Origin: Chloroflexi bacterium OHK40
GTDB taxonomy: Bacteria > Chloroflexota > Chloroflexia > Chloroflexales > Chloroflexaceae
Length of the DNA: 64,000 bases
Assembly (NCBI GenBank): GCA_004367505.1
Contig: SFCB01000137.1
Span: forward strand, 1-64,000
Direction of reading: 5' to 3'
Shown here one piece after another: positions 26,728-35,514 of this stretch. Under the pieces are notes generated by a model that saw only the letters and a program-made list of their open reading frames with translations, ran no database searches and was not told the DNA's origin. The translations under genes were made by a program, and so were the position numbers. Position 1 is the stretch's first letter; each line of letters begins with the position of its first letter.

Positions 26728-27777
26728 CTACGACGCGCGCTCGTTTACGTCCATTGCGGCCTCACTGGGCAGCGCTCGCTCCAGGCTGTCGAGCCGCTCG
26801 CCCACCGCGCGCCGCCAGGCGTCGTCCTCCACCTGCATGCTACGCACCCGGTAGAGGACCTCCTGCTGCACCCGCCGGACGCCCCCTACCAGGTCGGCCA
26901 GCAGGCCGATCAGGAAGACAATCAGCGCCATGAGCACCAGGACGCCACCAACAAAGAGAGACTGGATGTTCGAGGCCGCGAAGTCGGGCAGCAGGCGGCG
27001 GGCCAGGAAGACGAAGCCCGCCCAGGCCAGCAGCAGCGCGCCAGGTACAAAAAAGGCCGTCGCGATGTAGCTGAACACCTTCAGCGGTTCGTAGGTTGCG
27101 TAGGTGCGGGCGATAATCGCCGCCTGGTGCTTGATGAAGTTCCAGTTGCCCCGGTGCAAGCGCGATGGCCGGGCGACCTGGTTGGTGCGGATCGGCACTG
27201 CCACCACCGTGAGCCGGCGCTTGCCCGCCTGGATGAGTGCCTCGACGGTGTAGGAGAAGTCGGTGGTGACAAATGTGCGCAGGGCGGCCTCGCGCGACAG
27301 CGCGCGGAACCCGCTCACTGTGTCGGGAACATTCGTCTCCGAGGCCCAGCGCACCACCGAGCTCCCCACATACTGCAGCGCTTTCTTTAGCGGCGAGAAG
27401 TGCTCGATCGTGCGCACCTGCCGGTCGCCGATCACAATATCGGCGCGGCCTTCGAGGATGGGTGCCACCAGCCGTGGGATCTCGGCGCCGGGGTACTGGT
27501 TGTCGGCGTCGGTGTTGACGATGATATCCGCCCCGAGCCGGAGCGCCGTGTCCACCCCCGTCTGGTACGCGGTGGCGAGGCCCTTGTTCGCGGTGTGGCG
27601 CACTACGTGATCGGCACCCGCCCGCAGCGCCACGGTGGCCGTGTCGTCGGTGCTGCCATCGTCCACGATCAGCACCTCAACCCGGCTGATCCCCGGGATG
27701 CTGCGCGGGACGGCGGCGATCACCGCCGCAATCGTCTCACGCTCGTTGAGCGCCGGGATCTGCACGATCAGCTTCAT
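26728..27777 (-). CDS. family 2 glycosyltransferase, dolichol-phosphate-mannose-synthase-like
   Basis: A 349-aa enzyme. The GT-A domain (about 1-230) has VQIPALNERETI, LIVDDGSTDDT, NTDADNQYP (DxD) and VIGDRQ, then two hydrophobic helices near residues 245-320 and a charged helical tail. This layout is that of polyprenyl-phosphate hexose synthases, which charge a lipid carrier with a sugar from a nucleotide sugar. Such donors feed GT39-type enzymes, several of which are encoded in this window. The next gene upstream on this strand is inositol-phosphate synthase. A TGC-TACAAT promoter lies just before the start. Confidence 0.88.
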   Translation of the reverse strand: MKLIVQIPALNERETIAAVIAAVPRSIPGISRVEVLIVDDGSTDDTATVALRAGADHVVRHTANKGLATAYQTGVDTALRLGADIIVNTDADNQYPGAEIPRLVAPILEGRADIVIGDRQVRTIEHFSPLKKALQYVGSSVVRWASETNVPDTVSGFRALSREAALRTFVTTDFSYTVEALIQAGKRRLTVVAVPIRTNQVARPSRLHRGNWNFIKHQAAIIARTYATYEPLKVFSYIATAFFVPGALLLAWAGFVFLARRLLPDFAASNIQSLFVGGVLVLMALIVFLIGLLADLVGGVRRVQQEVLYRVRSMQVEDDAWRRAVGERLDSLERALPSEAAMDVNERAS

Positions 27778-27811
27778 TGCGCTGCGCCTTCCTGTCGTAC
27801 CCTGGGGCCCT

Positions 27812-27820
27812 ATTGTAGCA
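27812..27820 (-). promoter_or_regulatory. extended -10 promoter of GT2 gene
   Basis: The minus strand reads TGC-TACAAT about 35 bases before ATG 27777, an extended -10. The -35 region is weak. Confidence 0.45.
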
Positions 27821-27885
27821 CGGGTGCTCCTGGCGCGTCTGATGCCACCGCGACAGCTCCCTGACGGCGACGTGTTCGGCGCCCG

Positions 27886-28971
27886 CTACTTCGGCGTCGC
27901 CTCACCGCGAATGAAGCGCTCGGTATAGTCGCGGGCCTCGTAGTCGGTATACTGCTTTGGTGGCGTCTTCATAAAGTAGCTGCTCGGCGCATAGAGCGCA
28001 CCGCCGATCCCCCGGTCGAGCGCCAGCTTCGCGCAGCGGATGGCGTCGATCACCACGCCGGCCGAGTTCGGCGAGTCCCACACTTCGAGCTTCAGCTCCA
28101 GGTTCAGCGGTACATCGCCAAATGTGGTCCCTTCCATGCGGATGTAGGCCCATTTGCGATCGCCCAGCCAGGGCACGTAGTCGCTCGGACCCACGTGGAC
28201 AGCATCCTCCGGCAGTTCGTAATCGAGTTGGCTCGTTACCGCATTCGTCTTGCTAATCTTCTTACTCTCCAGCCGCTCTCGCTCCAGCATATTCAGAAAG
28301 TCGGTGTTGCCGCCGAAGTTCAGCTGGTAGGTGCGGTCCAGGCGCACGCCCCGCTCCTTGAACAGCGTGGTGAGCACCCGGTGGGTGATCGTCGCGCCAA
28401 CCTGGCTCTTGATGTCGTCGCCGATGATCGGGAGCCGCCGCTCCTCAAAGCGCCTGCGCCAGTACTGCTGGCTCGCAATGAAGACTGGCACACAGTTGAT
28501 GAAGGCGCAGCCGGCCTCCAGGATCTGCTCTACATACCATTTAGTAGCCATCTCGCTGCCCACCGGCAGGTATGAGATCACCACGTCCGTCCCGGTGTCG
28601 CGCAAGATGCCGACGATATCGTCGGTGGGGCCCGGCGCTTTGGTAACCACCTGGCCCAGGTATTTGCCGATCCCGTCGTGGGTCATCCCCCGCGAGACGG
28701 GCACGCCGAGTGGAGGAACATCGGCAAACTTGTAGGTGTTGTTTGGCGGGGCGAAGATCGCCTCCGCCAGGTCCTTGCCGACCTTCGTTGAGGCGATGTC
28801 GAAGGCAGCCGAGAACTCGATATCGCTGATATGGTAGCCGCCAAGGTTCACGTGCATCAGGCCCGGGATCTCGGCCTTCTCATCTGCGTTTCGATAGTAG
28901 TGGACCCCCTGCACCAGCGACGAGGCACAGTTGCCCACACCGATAATCGCGGCACGGATCTTCTTGCTCAC
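27886..28971 (-). CDS. ino1: myo-inositol-1-phosphate synthase
   Basis: A 361-aa NAD-dependent isomerase/cyclase converting glucose 6-phosphate to 1L-myo-inositol 1-phosphate, the first step to inositol lipids or soluble inositol compounds. The NAD-binding motif is [14 protein letters not shown] at the N terminus. [27 protein letters not shown] and [19 protein letters not shown] are hallmark sequences of the prokaryotic class. GTG 28971 gives the usual start ([11 protein letters not shown]) with AAAGG upstream. The frame runs back to 29058 without homology and across the -10 box. It lies upstream of a polyprenol-type GT2, consistent with inositol-lipid glycan synthesis. Confidence 0.94.
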   Translation of the reverse strand: MSKKIRAAIIGVGNCASSLVQGVHYYRNADEKAEIPGLMHVNLGGYHISDIEFSAAFDIASTKVGKDLAEAIFAPPNNTYKFADVPPLGVPVSRGMTHDGIGKYLGQVVTKAPGPTDDIVGILRDTGTDVVISYLPVGSEMATKWYVEQILEAGCAFINCVPVFIASQQYWRRRFEERRLPIIGDDIKSQVGATITHRVLTTLFKERGVRLDRTYQLNFGGNTDFLNMLERERLESKKISKTNAVTSQLDYELPEDAVHVGPSDYVPWLGDRKWAYIRMEGTTFGDVPLNLELKLEVWDSPNSAGVVIDAIRCAKLALDRGIGGALYAPSSYFMKTPPKQYTDYEARDYTERFIRGEATPK

Positions 28972-29029
28972 CAGGTGTTGCCTTTCATTTCGATCTGGCT
29001 GCTGGCAGCCCCCGCGCCAGCGACAGGCG

Positions 29030-29058
29030 ATTATACCCCTGGTGGGTACCCTTTGCAA
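29030..29058 (-). promoter_or_regulatory. promoter of inositol-phosphate synthase gene
   Basis: On the minus strand TTGCAA (29053-29058), a 17-base spacer and TATAAT (29030-29035). This near-consensus promoter confirms that the true start lies downstream, at GTG 28971. Confidence 0.6.
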
Positions 29059-29218
29059 CTCCGCGTCTGGCCAGGTTGGGGCGGCGGGGCGATCGATCTA
29101 CGCTGGACGATGTGCCGTGATCCAGGAGTCTAGTCATCTTGTGCTGGTTCGCCCCACAGTGTATCCTGCACGCGGGGGCCTCTTGCGGGCCTGTTGCCCG
29201 CTCACCGCAGCCGTTGCC

Positions 29219-29686
29219 ATGATCAATACGCCAGCGCTAGCCGCCACCACCGGCTGGCCCGCCGCAACGCCGGAGTTTCTGCTTGTCCGTCTTGCCGGTG
29301 AGCTCTACGGGCTGCCGGGCAGTGCCGTGCGCGAGGTGCTGCGCTGGCGCGCCCCGACACCCGTGCCTGGCGCCCCACCAGTGATCCCGGGCATCATCAG
29401 CCAGCACGGTGTGGTGCTGCCAGTGATCGACCTGCGCCTGGCCCTCGGCCTGCCGGCCACGCCGCCCGATCGTTCGACGCGCCTTGTGGTCGCCCACGCC
29501 AGCGAGGTCGATCTTGCTCTCTACGTCGATGCGGTTGCCGATATCGTCGCTCTTGACGCCGAGGAGCTCGCCCCTCCGCCATCTGGCCGTGCCCGGCTGC
29601 TCGGGGCCGTGGCCCGCTACGAGGGCGCACCCGTTGGCCTGATCGATCTGACGGCGGTGATCACGGTCGTGCAGGAGGGTGCGTAG
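29219..29686 (+). CDS. cheW: CheW-like chemotaxis coupling protein
   Basis: A 155-aa single CheW domain linking receptor to CheA. It has FLLVRLAGELYGLPGSAVREVLRW, PGIISQHGVVLPVIDLRLALG and a C-terminal GLIDLTAVI, all typical of CheW. It is the first gene of a chemotaxis-type operon. ATG 29219 starts the domain. Longer in-frame sequence upstream to 28931 is antisense to the inositol synthase start region. The next gene begins one base after its stop. Confidence 0.85.
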   Translation: MINTPALAATTGWPAATPEFLLVRLAGELYGLPGSAVREVLRWRAPTPVPGAPPVIPGIISQHGVVLPVIDLRLALGLPATPPDRSTRLVVAHASEVDLALYVDAVADIVALDAEELAPPPSGRARLLGAVARYEGAPVGLIDLTAVITVVQEGA

Positions 29687-29687
29687 T

Positions 29688-30101
29688 ATGGGCACTATGG
29701 CGCTGATCGAGGTGCGCGCGGCGGGCCGCCGCTACTTCGTGCCCCAAGCCCACGTGGCTCAGCTAGAGCTCCTGCGCGCCAGCGTTCCCCCCTCCCGAAC
29801 GCTGCTGGCCCGCGCGCTCGGGCCACTCCTCCATCCCACCGCTGACCACGGTTCGGGCGACCGGCAGGCCCTCACCGTTGTCCTGCCCGACTGTACGGTT
29901 GCGCTACTCGTGGAGCGCGTCGAGCGCCTGGAGGAGTCGGCCGATCTGCGTCCGCTCGCCCCGCTCATCGCCCGGCGCCTCGCCGCTCCCTGGGTACTCG
30001 GCGTCGTCGTTGCCGGCGACGAACCGGTACCCGTGCTGGACCTGCGGCAGATCGCCGCCGATGTCGCCCGCGCAGCGGCCACGCAGCCCTGCGGTGTCTG
30101 A
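29688..30101 (+). CDS. diverged CheW-like protein
   Basis: A 137-aa protein with weak CheW character: a beta-rich N terminus ([26 protein letters not shown]), a central [22 protein letters not shown] and a C-terminal [23 protein letters not shown], matching the CheW core order. The Gly-rich signature loop is missing, so it may be an adaptor with altered partners. ATG 29688 is placed 10 bases after AGGAGG. GTG 29679 is an alternative. It lies between CheW and the receptor gene. Confidence 0.65.
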   Translation: MGTMALIEVRAAGRRYFVPQAHVAQLELLRASVPPSRTLLARALGPLLHPTADHGSGDRQALTVVLPDCTVALLVERVERLEESADLRPLAPLIARRLAAPWVLGVVVAGDEPVPVLDLRQIAADVARAAATQPCGV

Positions 30102-30172
30102 ACGACCGGCTCGCAACCGGGTGTGCTCCCCCGCCCGGGCTCGGCAGCGAAAGCCCCATACCTCCCCAACCC

Positions 30173-31651
30173 ATGCCTATGCAACAATCAGCAGGAAGCG
30201 TGATCGTAGCCGAGCCGGAACGCCCCCTGGCCCTGCGCGACAACCTTGGCATGCTGCGCCTGCTCATCGCCAGTGGCGTGCTCTTCGTCGGTATGCTCTG
30301 GGCCGCTGTCCTGAGTCTCTGGTCGCTCCGCCTCGTCGATGGGGTTCCGGCCGTTATGGCCACGCTGATCGCCGCTGCGGCGCTGGCTGTCTACTTCTGC
30401 GCCCACTGGCTGCTGCGGCGCGGGCGCGGCGCTCTCGGCGGCCGGGTCCTCTTCTACGCGATGGTGCTCTGTGCCGGGTACGGGGCCTTCCTGCTCGGGG
30501 GCGCGGCCGGCCCGCTCATCCCCCTCCTCTTCGTGCCGATCGTCAGCGCCGGGCTACTCGGGCGTGGGCGCGATAGCCTCGGCGTCACCGTCGCCGCAGG
30601 CGCCGTCTATCTTGCGCTTGCCGGCCTCGAGGCGGCTGGGGTCTACCGGCCGCTCGCCACACCCGCCATTCTGGCCGGCGTGGTCTTTCTTGTTGTCGCC
30701 GGATTCCTGGCCTACCTCGCCTGGCTCAGCGGAAGCGACCTGACGCGCGTCGTGCACCAGTCGCAGGAGCGGGCCGAGGAGTTGCTCCGCAAGACCGAGC
30801 AGCTCATGGAGAAGAGCATCCAGCAGGTTGAGCTAGGCAGCGAGCTCGCCGCCGCTGCCCAGCAGCTTCAGGTGGCTTCCCAGCAACAGGCCAGCGGCGC
30901 TGCCGAACAGGCCAGCGCCGTCTCCCAGGTCTCTACGACGATCGAGGAGCTCGGGAGCACCGCCCGCCAGATCGCCCAATCGGCCGACCATGTCGCCCAG
31001 GCTGCCCAGCAGACGCTGGAGAACCTCAGCAGTGGCCAGGACGCGGTAGACGAGAGCATCCAGGCGATGGAGCGCATCCGCGGCCGGGTTGCGGATGTCT
31101 CCGCACGGGTGCTGAGCCTCGGCGAGCGCTCGCAGCAGATCGGCGAGATTATCGACCTGATCGACGATATCTCCGACGAGACCCACCTGCTGGCGCTGAA
31201 CGCGGCGATCGAGGCCGCTGGCGCTGGCGAGCACGGTCGCCGCTTCGCAGTGGTAGCCGCCGAGGTGAAGAGCCTGGCCAATCGCACCCTGGCGGCGGCC
31301 AGAGAGGTCAAGGGCGTGATCGCCGAGATCCGCCAGGCGACCACGGTCGCGGTGCTTGCGGCTGAGGAGGGCAGCAAGGAGGTAGAGCGAGGCGTGGAGC
31401 TCGCTCACCGTGCCGGACAGGTGATGGACAATATCGTGATGGTGGCTGAGCGCACCGCCCAGGCGGCCGCCGAAATTGGCCTCGCCACCGCCCAGCAGCA
31501 GAGCGCGAGCGAGCAGGTGGTGGAGTCGATGCGCGAGATCGCCGAAGTGGCCCGCCAGACGGCCCTCGGCTCGCGCCAGATGGCCGAGTCGGCCGCGACG
31601 CTCACCGCGATCGCCGACCGGCTCCACGGGATCGTCGCGAGCGACGAGTAA
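30173..31651 (+). CDS. methyl-accepting chemotaxis protein without periplasmic domain
   Basis: A 492-aa receptor. The first about 210 residues form about six hydrophobic helices with short loops, so there is no sizeable outside ligand domain and no HAMP is evident. A long coiled coil follows. The signalling hairpin tip is [37 protein letters not shown], the conserved CheA/CheW contact site with DETH in place of the usual EQTN. Gln/Glu-rich flanks hold possible methylation sites. It may sense a membrane state or an associated protein. ATG 30173 is used, with another ATG at 30179. The stop TAA overlaps the cheA start (TAATG). Confidence 0.92.
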   Translation: MPMQQSAGSVIVAEPERPLALRDNLGMLRLLIASGVLFVGMLWAAVLSLWSLRLVDGVPAVMATLIAAAALAVYFCAHWLLRRGRGALGGRVLFYAMVLCAGYGAFLLGGAAGPLIPLLFVPIVSAGLLGRGRDSLGVTVAAGAVYLALAGLEAAGVYRPLATPAILAGVVFLVVAGFLAYLAWLSGSDLTRVVHQSQERAEELLRKTEQLMEKSIQQVELGSELAAAAQQLQVASQQQASGAAEQASAVSQVSTTIEELGSTARQIAQSADHVAQAAQQTLENLSSGQDAVDESIQAMERIRGRVADVSARVLSLGERSQQIGEIIDLIDDISDETHLLALNAAIEAAGAGEHGRRFAVVAAEVKSLANRTLAAAREVKGVIAEIRQATTVAVLAAEEGSKEVERGVELAHRAGQVMDNIVMVAERTAQAAAEIGLATAQQQSASEQVVESMREIAEVARQTALGSRQMAESAATLTAIADRLHGIVASDE

Positions 31652-33873
31652 TGGATCTCTCCACCTTCTACAGCCAGTTCCGCGAGGAGACCGTCGAGAA
31701 CGTGCGGGTGCTGAGCGAGGGCCTGCTGGCTCTTGAGCGATCAACCGATGCTGCCGAGCGCCGCGCGACGATCGACCGGGTCTTTCGCGCCGTCCATACC
31801 ATCAAGGGCTCGGCGCGCATGCTGGGCTTCGATGCCGTGGGTCGGCTCGCCCACGCGCTTGAGGGAATCCTGGGCGAGTTGCGCCAGGAGCGGCGAACCC
31901 TGGACCAACCCCTCGCTGATGCGCTCCTGCACGGGGGTGATGTGCTCCTCGCCGTGGCTGCCGCCGCCGTTGAGGGCCGCCCGCCTGATCAGGACGTCGA
32001 CGCGATCATCGCCGGGCTGCCAGGTTCTGTCGTGGCGACAGATGGCGGTGCTCCGGCGCGGCCGGCGGAGGGCCCTCCGCCCACGCCACGGGAGGGTGCT
32101 TCGACGCGGCCCGCCGGGGGCGGCGCCCCCGCTCGCCAGACCGTCCGCGTCCGGGTCGATCGTCTGGACCGGATGCTCAACCTTGCCGGCGAGCTCGTGG
32201 TTGGCCAGCAGGTGCTCGATACACACGTTGATGAACTCCTGGCGCTTCATGAGCTTGTCGAGCGCCAGAGCCAGGCGCTTGCCGCGCTCGAAGCCGAGTT
32301 GGGCCGCCTGCGCTTTTCGCTGAGCCAGCGCAGTGCGCTGGATAGCCGCCTGGCCGCGCTCCGCGAGGCTACTGGCGCTGCCGGCCAGTTCGCCCAGCGC
32401 CAGTCGGAGCGCTTCGCCCGCCACGTCAACCAGTATGGTCTGCTCGTCCGCGACCTGGAGCAAGAAGTGCTGGCGGCGCGCCTGCTGCCGATCGCCACGA
32501 TCTTCAGCGGCCTGCCCCGCGCCCTGCGCGATCTGGCTCAGGCCACCGGCAAGCAGGTGCAGCTGGAGCTACGTGGCGAGACCGTCGAGCTTGATCGCAA
32601 GGTTCTTGAGCTGCTCAACGATCCGCTGCTCCACCTGGTGCGCAACGCTGTGGACCACGGGATCGAGTCGCCGGCCGAGCGTGTTGCCGCCGGGAAACCC
32701 GCGCGTGGACTGGTTGAGGTAAGCGCCGAGGTGGTGGGTGGTGAGGTGCGCCTGGTTATCAGCGACGATGGGCGCGGCATGCACCCTCAGCAGCTGCGCG
32801 ATCAAGCGGTGCGCCTTGGCCTCATCAGCGCCGAGGCCGCCAGTCGTCTCTCCGAGGGGGCGGCCCTTGAGTTGATCTTCCGGCCGGGATTCTCGACTGC
32901 CCCGGCCGTAACTGATGTCTCCGGTCGCGGGGTTGGCCTGGATGTCGTGCGCTCCAACCTCGACGAGCTCGGTGGCCATGTGCGCGTCGAATCGCAGCCC
33001 GGCCGAGGAAGCCGTATCGTGCTCACCTTACCACTCACTCTGGTGACCACGCGCGTGCTGCTGGTACGGGCTGCCCACTCCACCTTCGCGCTCCCCGTGA
33101 GTGGCTGCCAGGGCCTTACCTGGGTGTACCACGCGCACCTCCGGACCATCGAGGGCCAGCCGACGATCGCTCACGATGGACGCACGCTCTCGGCCCTTTC
33201 GCTTGCCACCCTGATCGGTCTCGACGACCCCGGGGCTCGCACCACGGAGGGTCGGAGCCCCGCCGTGCTCGTTGGCGGCCCTCAGCAACCCGTCGCCGTG
33301 CTCGTCGACGCCCTCCTCGACGAGCGTGAGGTGGTCGTCAAGCCGCTCGGGCCGCTGTTTGCCCGCCAGCGTCGCTTCAGCGGCGCCGTGCAGCTTGGCG
33401 ACGGCTCGCTCGTGCTGTTACTCAATCCCGCTGCCCTTTCCGGCGCCGCTTCGGCTCAGCGGCCGCTCCCCACGTTTGCCCCGGCGCGACCCGTCCGCCG
33501 CGCCCGCTTGCTTGTAGCCGACGACTCCTTCACCACGCGCGAGCTCGTACGCAGTATCCTCGAGTCGGCCGGCTACGAGGTGGCCGTCGCAATTGATGGC
33601 CTCTCGGCCTTGGAGCAGCTGCGGGCCCAGCGCTTCGACCTGCTAGTGAGCGATGTCGAGATGCCGCGCCTCGATGGCTACGGGCTGGTCGCGCAGCTGC
33701 GCGCCGACGACCAGCTCCACGCCCTTCCGGCCATCCTGATCACCAGCCTGGCCTCGGAGGAACATCGGCGCCGTGGCCTTGAGGCCGGGGCTCAGGCCTA
33801 CATCGTCAAGAGCCAGTTCGACCAGAACAGCCTCCTGGATGTCGTCCGCCAGCTCCTCGATGGCCGCGTGTAG
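31651..33873 (+). CDS. cheA: hybrid CheA histidine kinase with C-terminal receiver
   Basis: A 740-aa protein with domains in order. HPt (about 1-110) has the phosphorylated His in AVHTIKGSARML. A Pro/Ala linker precedes a dimerisation region (about 165-280) beginning VRVDRLDRMLNLAGELV. HATPase_c has HLVRNAVDHGIESP (N box), DDGRGM and GRGVGLDVVRSNL. A CheW-like domain (about 460-595) and a REC domain (about 615-735, LLVADDSFTTRE, LLVSDVEMPRLDGYG and YIVKSQ) complete it. The fused receiver is typical of gliding or pilus-type systems (FrzE, PilL/ChpA) and not of enteric flagellar CheA. The receiver may act as a phosphate sink. ATG overlaps the receptor stop. Confidence 0.95.
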   Translation: MDLSTFYSQFREETVENVRVLSEGLLALERSTDAAERRATIDRVFRAVHTIKGSARMLGFDAVGRLAHALEGILGELRQERRTLDQPLADALLHGGDVLLAVAAAAVEGRPPDQDVDAIIAGLPGSVVATDGGAPARPAEGPPPTPREGASTRPAGGGAPARQTVRVRVDRLDRMLNLAGELVVGQQVLDTHVDELLALHELVERQSQALAALEAELGRLRFSLSQRSALDSRLAALREATGAAGQFAQRQSERFARHVNQYGLLVRDLEQEVLAARLLPIATIFSGLPRALRDLAQATGKQVQLELRGETVELDRKVLELLNDPLLHLVRNAVDHGIESPAERVAAGKPARGLVEVSAEVVGGEVRLVISDDGRGMHPQQLRDQAVRLGLISAEAASRLSEGAALELIFRPGFSTAPAVTDVSGRGVGLDVVRSNLDELGGHVRVESQPGRGSRIVLTLPLTLVTTRVLLVRAAHSTFALPVSGCQGLTWVYHAHLRTIEGQPTIAHDGRTLSALSLATLIGLDDPGARTTEGRSPAVLVGGPQQPVAVLVDALLDEREVVVKPLGPLFARQRRFSGAVQLGDGSLVLLLNPAALSGAASAQRPLPTFAPARPVRRARLLVADDSFTTRELVRSILESAGYEVAVAIDGLSALEQLRAQRFDLLVSDVEMPRLDGYGLVAQLRADDQLHALPAILITSLASEEHRRRGLEAGAQAYIVKSQFDQNSLLDVVRQLLDGRV

Positions 33874-33976
33874 GGCTGGTGTTACACTCCCCGTGTATGC
33901 TGGAGCGTGTGCGGCGACAAGCGCGGCGTGCTTCGTGCAGTCGGGACAACCGAGCAAACTGCGGAAAGGCGCTGGA

Positions 33977-34348
33977 ATGAGGTTCGTTATGCCGGGGAAG
34001 ATCCTGGTGGTTGATGACAGCAAGCTCGTCACCGATATCGTCAAGCTCCGCCTCGAGATGTGCGGCTTCGAGGTGCGCCTCGCCCACAGCGGCGAAGAGG
34101 CCCTTGCCAGTATCGCCGAAGAAATGCCCGACCTGATGGTCCTCGATGTTCAGATGCCTGGTATCGATGGGTACGAGGTCTGTCGTCGCCTCAGAGACAA
34201 CCCGGGCTTTGATGACCTGCGCATCATCATGCTCACCTCGAGCGACGACAAGCACGCCGCCTTTGAGGCCGGTGTGGATGACTATCTGAACAAAGACCTG
34301 GACCTGCTCAACCTGCCGAACCGGGTGCGCATGGTACTTGAGCTGTGA
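33977..34348 (+). CDS. single-domain response regulator, CheY-like
   Basis: A 123-aa receiver with ILVVDDSK (acidic pair), MVLDVQMPGIDGYE (phosphorylated Asp), MLTSSDD (Thr switch) and DYLNKD (Lys). It has no output domain. It is likely phosphorylated by the CheA encoded upstream. Two starts are possible: ATG 33977, after GGAAAGG, or ATG 33989. The first is used. The stop lies 10 bases before the cheB start. Confidence 0.9.
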   Translation: MRFVMPGKILVVDDSKLVTDIVKLRLEMCGFEVRLAHSGEEALASIAEEMPDLMVLDVQMPGIDGYEVCRRLRDNPGFDDLRIIMLTSSDDKHAAFEAGVDDYLNKDLDLLNLPNRVRMVLEL

Positions 34349-34358
34349 GAGGCCCTGT

Positions 34359-35507
34359 ATGGACCCCCAGCTGCGCATCCTGGTCGTAGACGACTCGGCG
34401 CTCGTGCGCCGCATGCTTCGTGAGGTGCTGGAGAGCGATCCCGGTGTGCGGGTCGTGGCCGAGGCCGCCAATGGCCGTGAGGCCCTCGACCGGGTGGCCG
34501 AGTTGCGCCCGCACCTGGTGACGCTCGACGTGCGCATGCCGGTGATGGACGGCGTCGAGACGACACGGCAGATCATGGCCTACTACCCCACCCCCATTCT
34601 CGTGCTCACCGCCTCGCTCAGCAGCTACGATGTGGACATCACCTTCAAAATGCTCGGCGCCGGCGCGCTCGATGTGATGGAGAAGCCGCAGCTTGCGGAT
34701 GCCGCAGCCATCGAGCGCTGTAAACGGGCGCTGTTGCGCAAGGTACACCTGCTTGCCCGTGTCAAGGTAGTGACACATCTCCGTGGACGACGGCATGAGT
34801 GGGCCGGCGGGGCGCTCGACCCCCAGGCCCGTCGCCGGGCAACGGGCCTGGCGCCGGCCTCTGACGCGCCACTACGCATCCTGACGGCTGCACACCCCTC
34901 CGCCGCCCGGGCTCCAGCAGTGGCGGAGGCCGCGCCCTTCCCGGTGATCGTGATCGGAGCCTCCACGGGTGGCCCCCGAGTCGTGCGCCAGATCGTTGGG
35001 GGGCTCCCGCCAGACTTTCCTGGCGCCGTGCTCGTGGTGCAGCACATCGCCCCGGGTTTCAGCGCCGGGCTCGCCGAGTGGCTCGCCGCCGCAACGCCGC
35101 TGCCTGTGCGGCTTGCCGCCGAGGGCGACCGGCTCGACCCGGGCGTAGTCCTCGTCGCGCCCGACCGTTTCGATCTGCTCGTGCAGCCTGACGGTCGCCT
35201 GCACCTGAGCGGTCTGCCGCTTCTCCTGCAGCGCCCCGCGATCGATATCGCGATGCAATCGGTGGCTGCCGTGTATCGTGAGTCAGCAGTGGGGATTCTG
35301 CTTACTGGCATGGGCCGCGATGGCGCGATCGGCATGCAAGCCATCCTGCGGGCCGGCGGCTACACGATCGCCCAGGACGAGGCAAGCTGTACGATCTTCG
35401 GCATGCCACGGGCGGCGATCGAGCTCGGGACTGCGGCCTCCGTGCTACCACCATCGCGGATCGTCGAGGCCCTGCTGGAGCGCCTTACTCCCACTATGCG
35501 ACCGTGA
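34359..35507 (+). CDS. cheB: chemotaxis protein-glutamate methylesterase
   Basis: A 382-aa enzyme with an N-terminal receiver (LRILVVDDSALVRRML, LVTLDVRMPVMDGVE, VLTASL, VMEKP) and a C-terminal methylesterase. The catalytic triad is Ser in IGASTGGPR, His in VVQHIAPGFS and Asp in LLTGMGRDGA. It removes methyl groups from receptor glutamates, and amide groups in some species, when the receiver is phosphorylated. Here the substrate is presumably the receptor encoded at 30173. The linker of about 80 residues is longer and more Ala/Arg-rich than usual. ATG 34359 begins the domain. An upstream in-frame start at 34338 overlaps the previous gene. Confidence 0.95.
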   Translation: MDPQLRILVVDDSALVRRMLREVLESDPGVRVVAEAANGREALDRVAELRPHLVTLDVRMPVMDGVETTRQIMAYYPTPILVLTASLSSYDVDITFKMLGAGALDVMEKPQLADAAAIERCKRALLRKVHLLARVKVVTHLRGRRHEWAGGALDPQARRRATGLAPASDAPLRILTAAHPSAARAPAVAEAAPFPVIVIGASTGGPRVVRQIVGGLPPDFPGAVLVVQHIAPGFSAGLAEWLAAATPLPVRLAAEGDRLDPGVVLVAPDRFDLLVQPDGRLHLSGLPLLLQRPAIDIAMQSVAAVYRESAVGILLTGMGRDGAIGMQAILRAGGYTIAQDEASCTIFGMPRAAIELGTAASVLPPSRIVEALLERLTPTMRP

Positions 35508-35514
35508 GAGAGCC

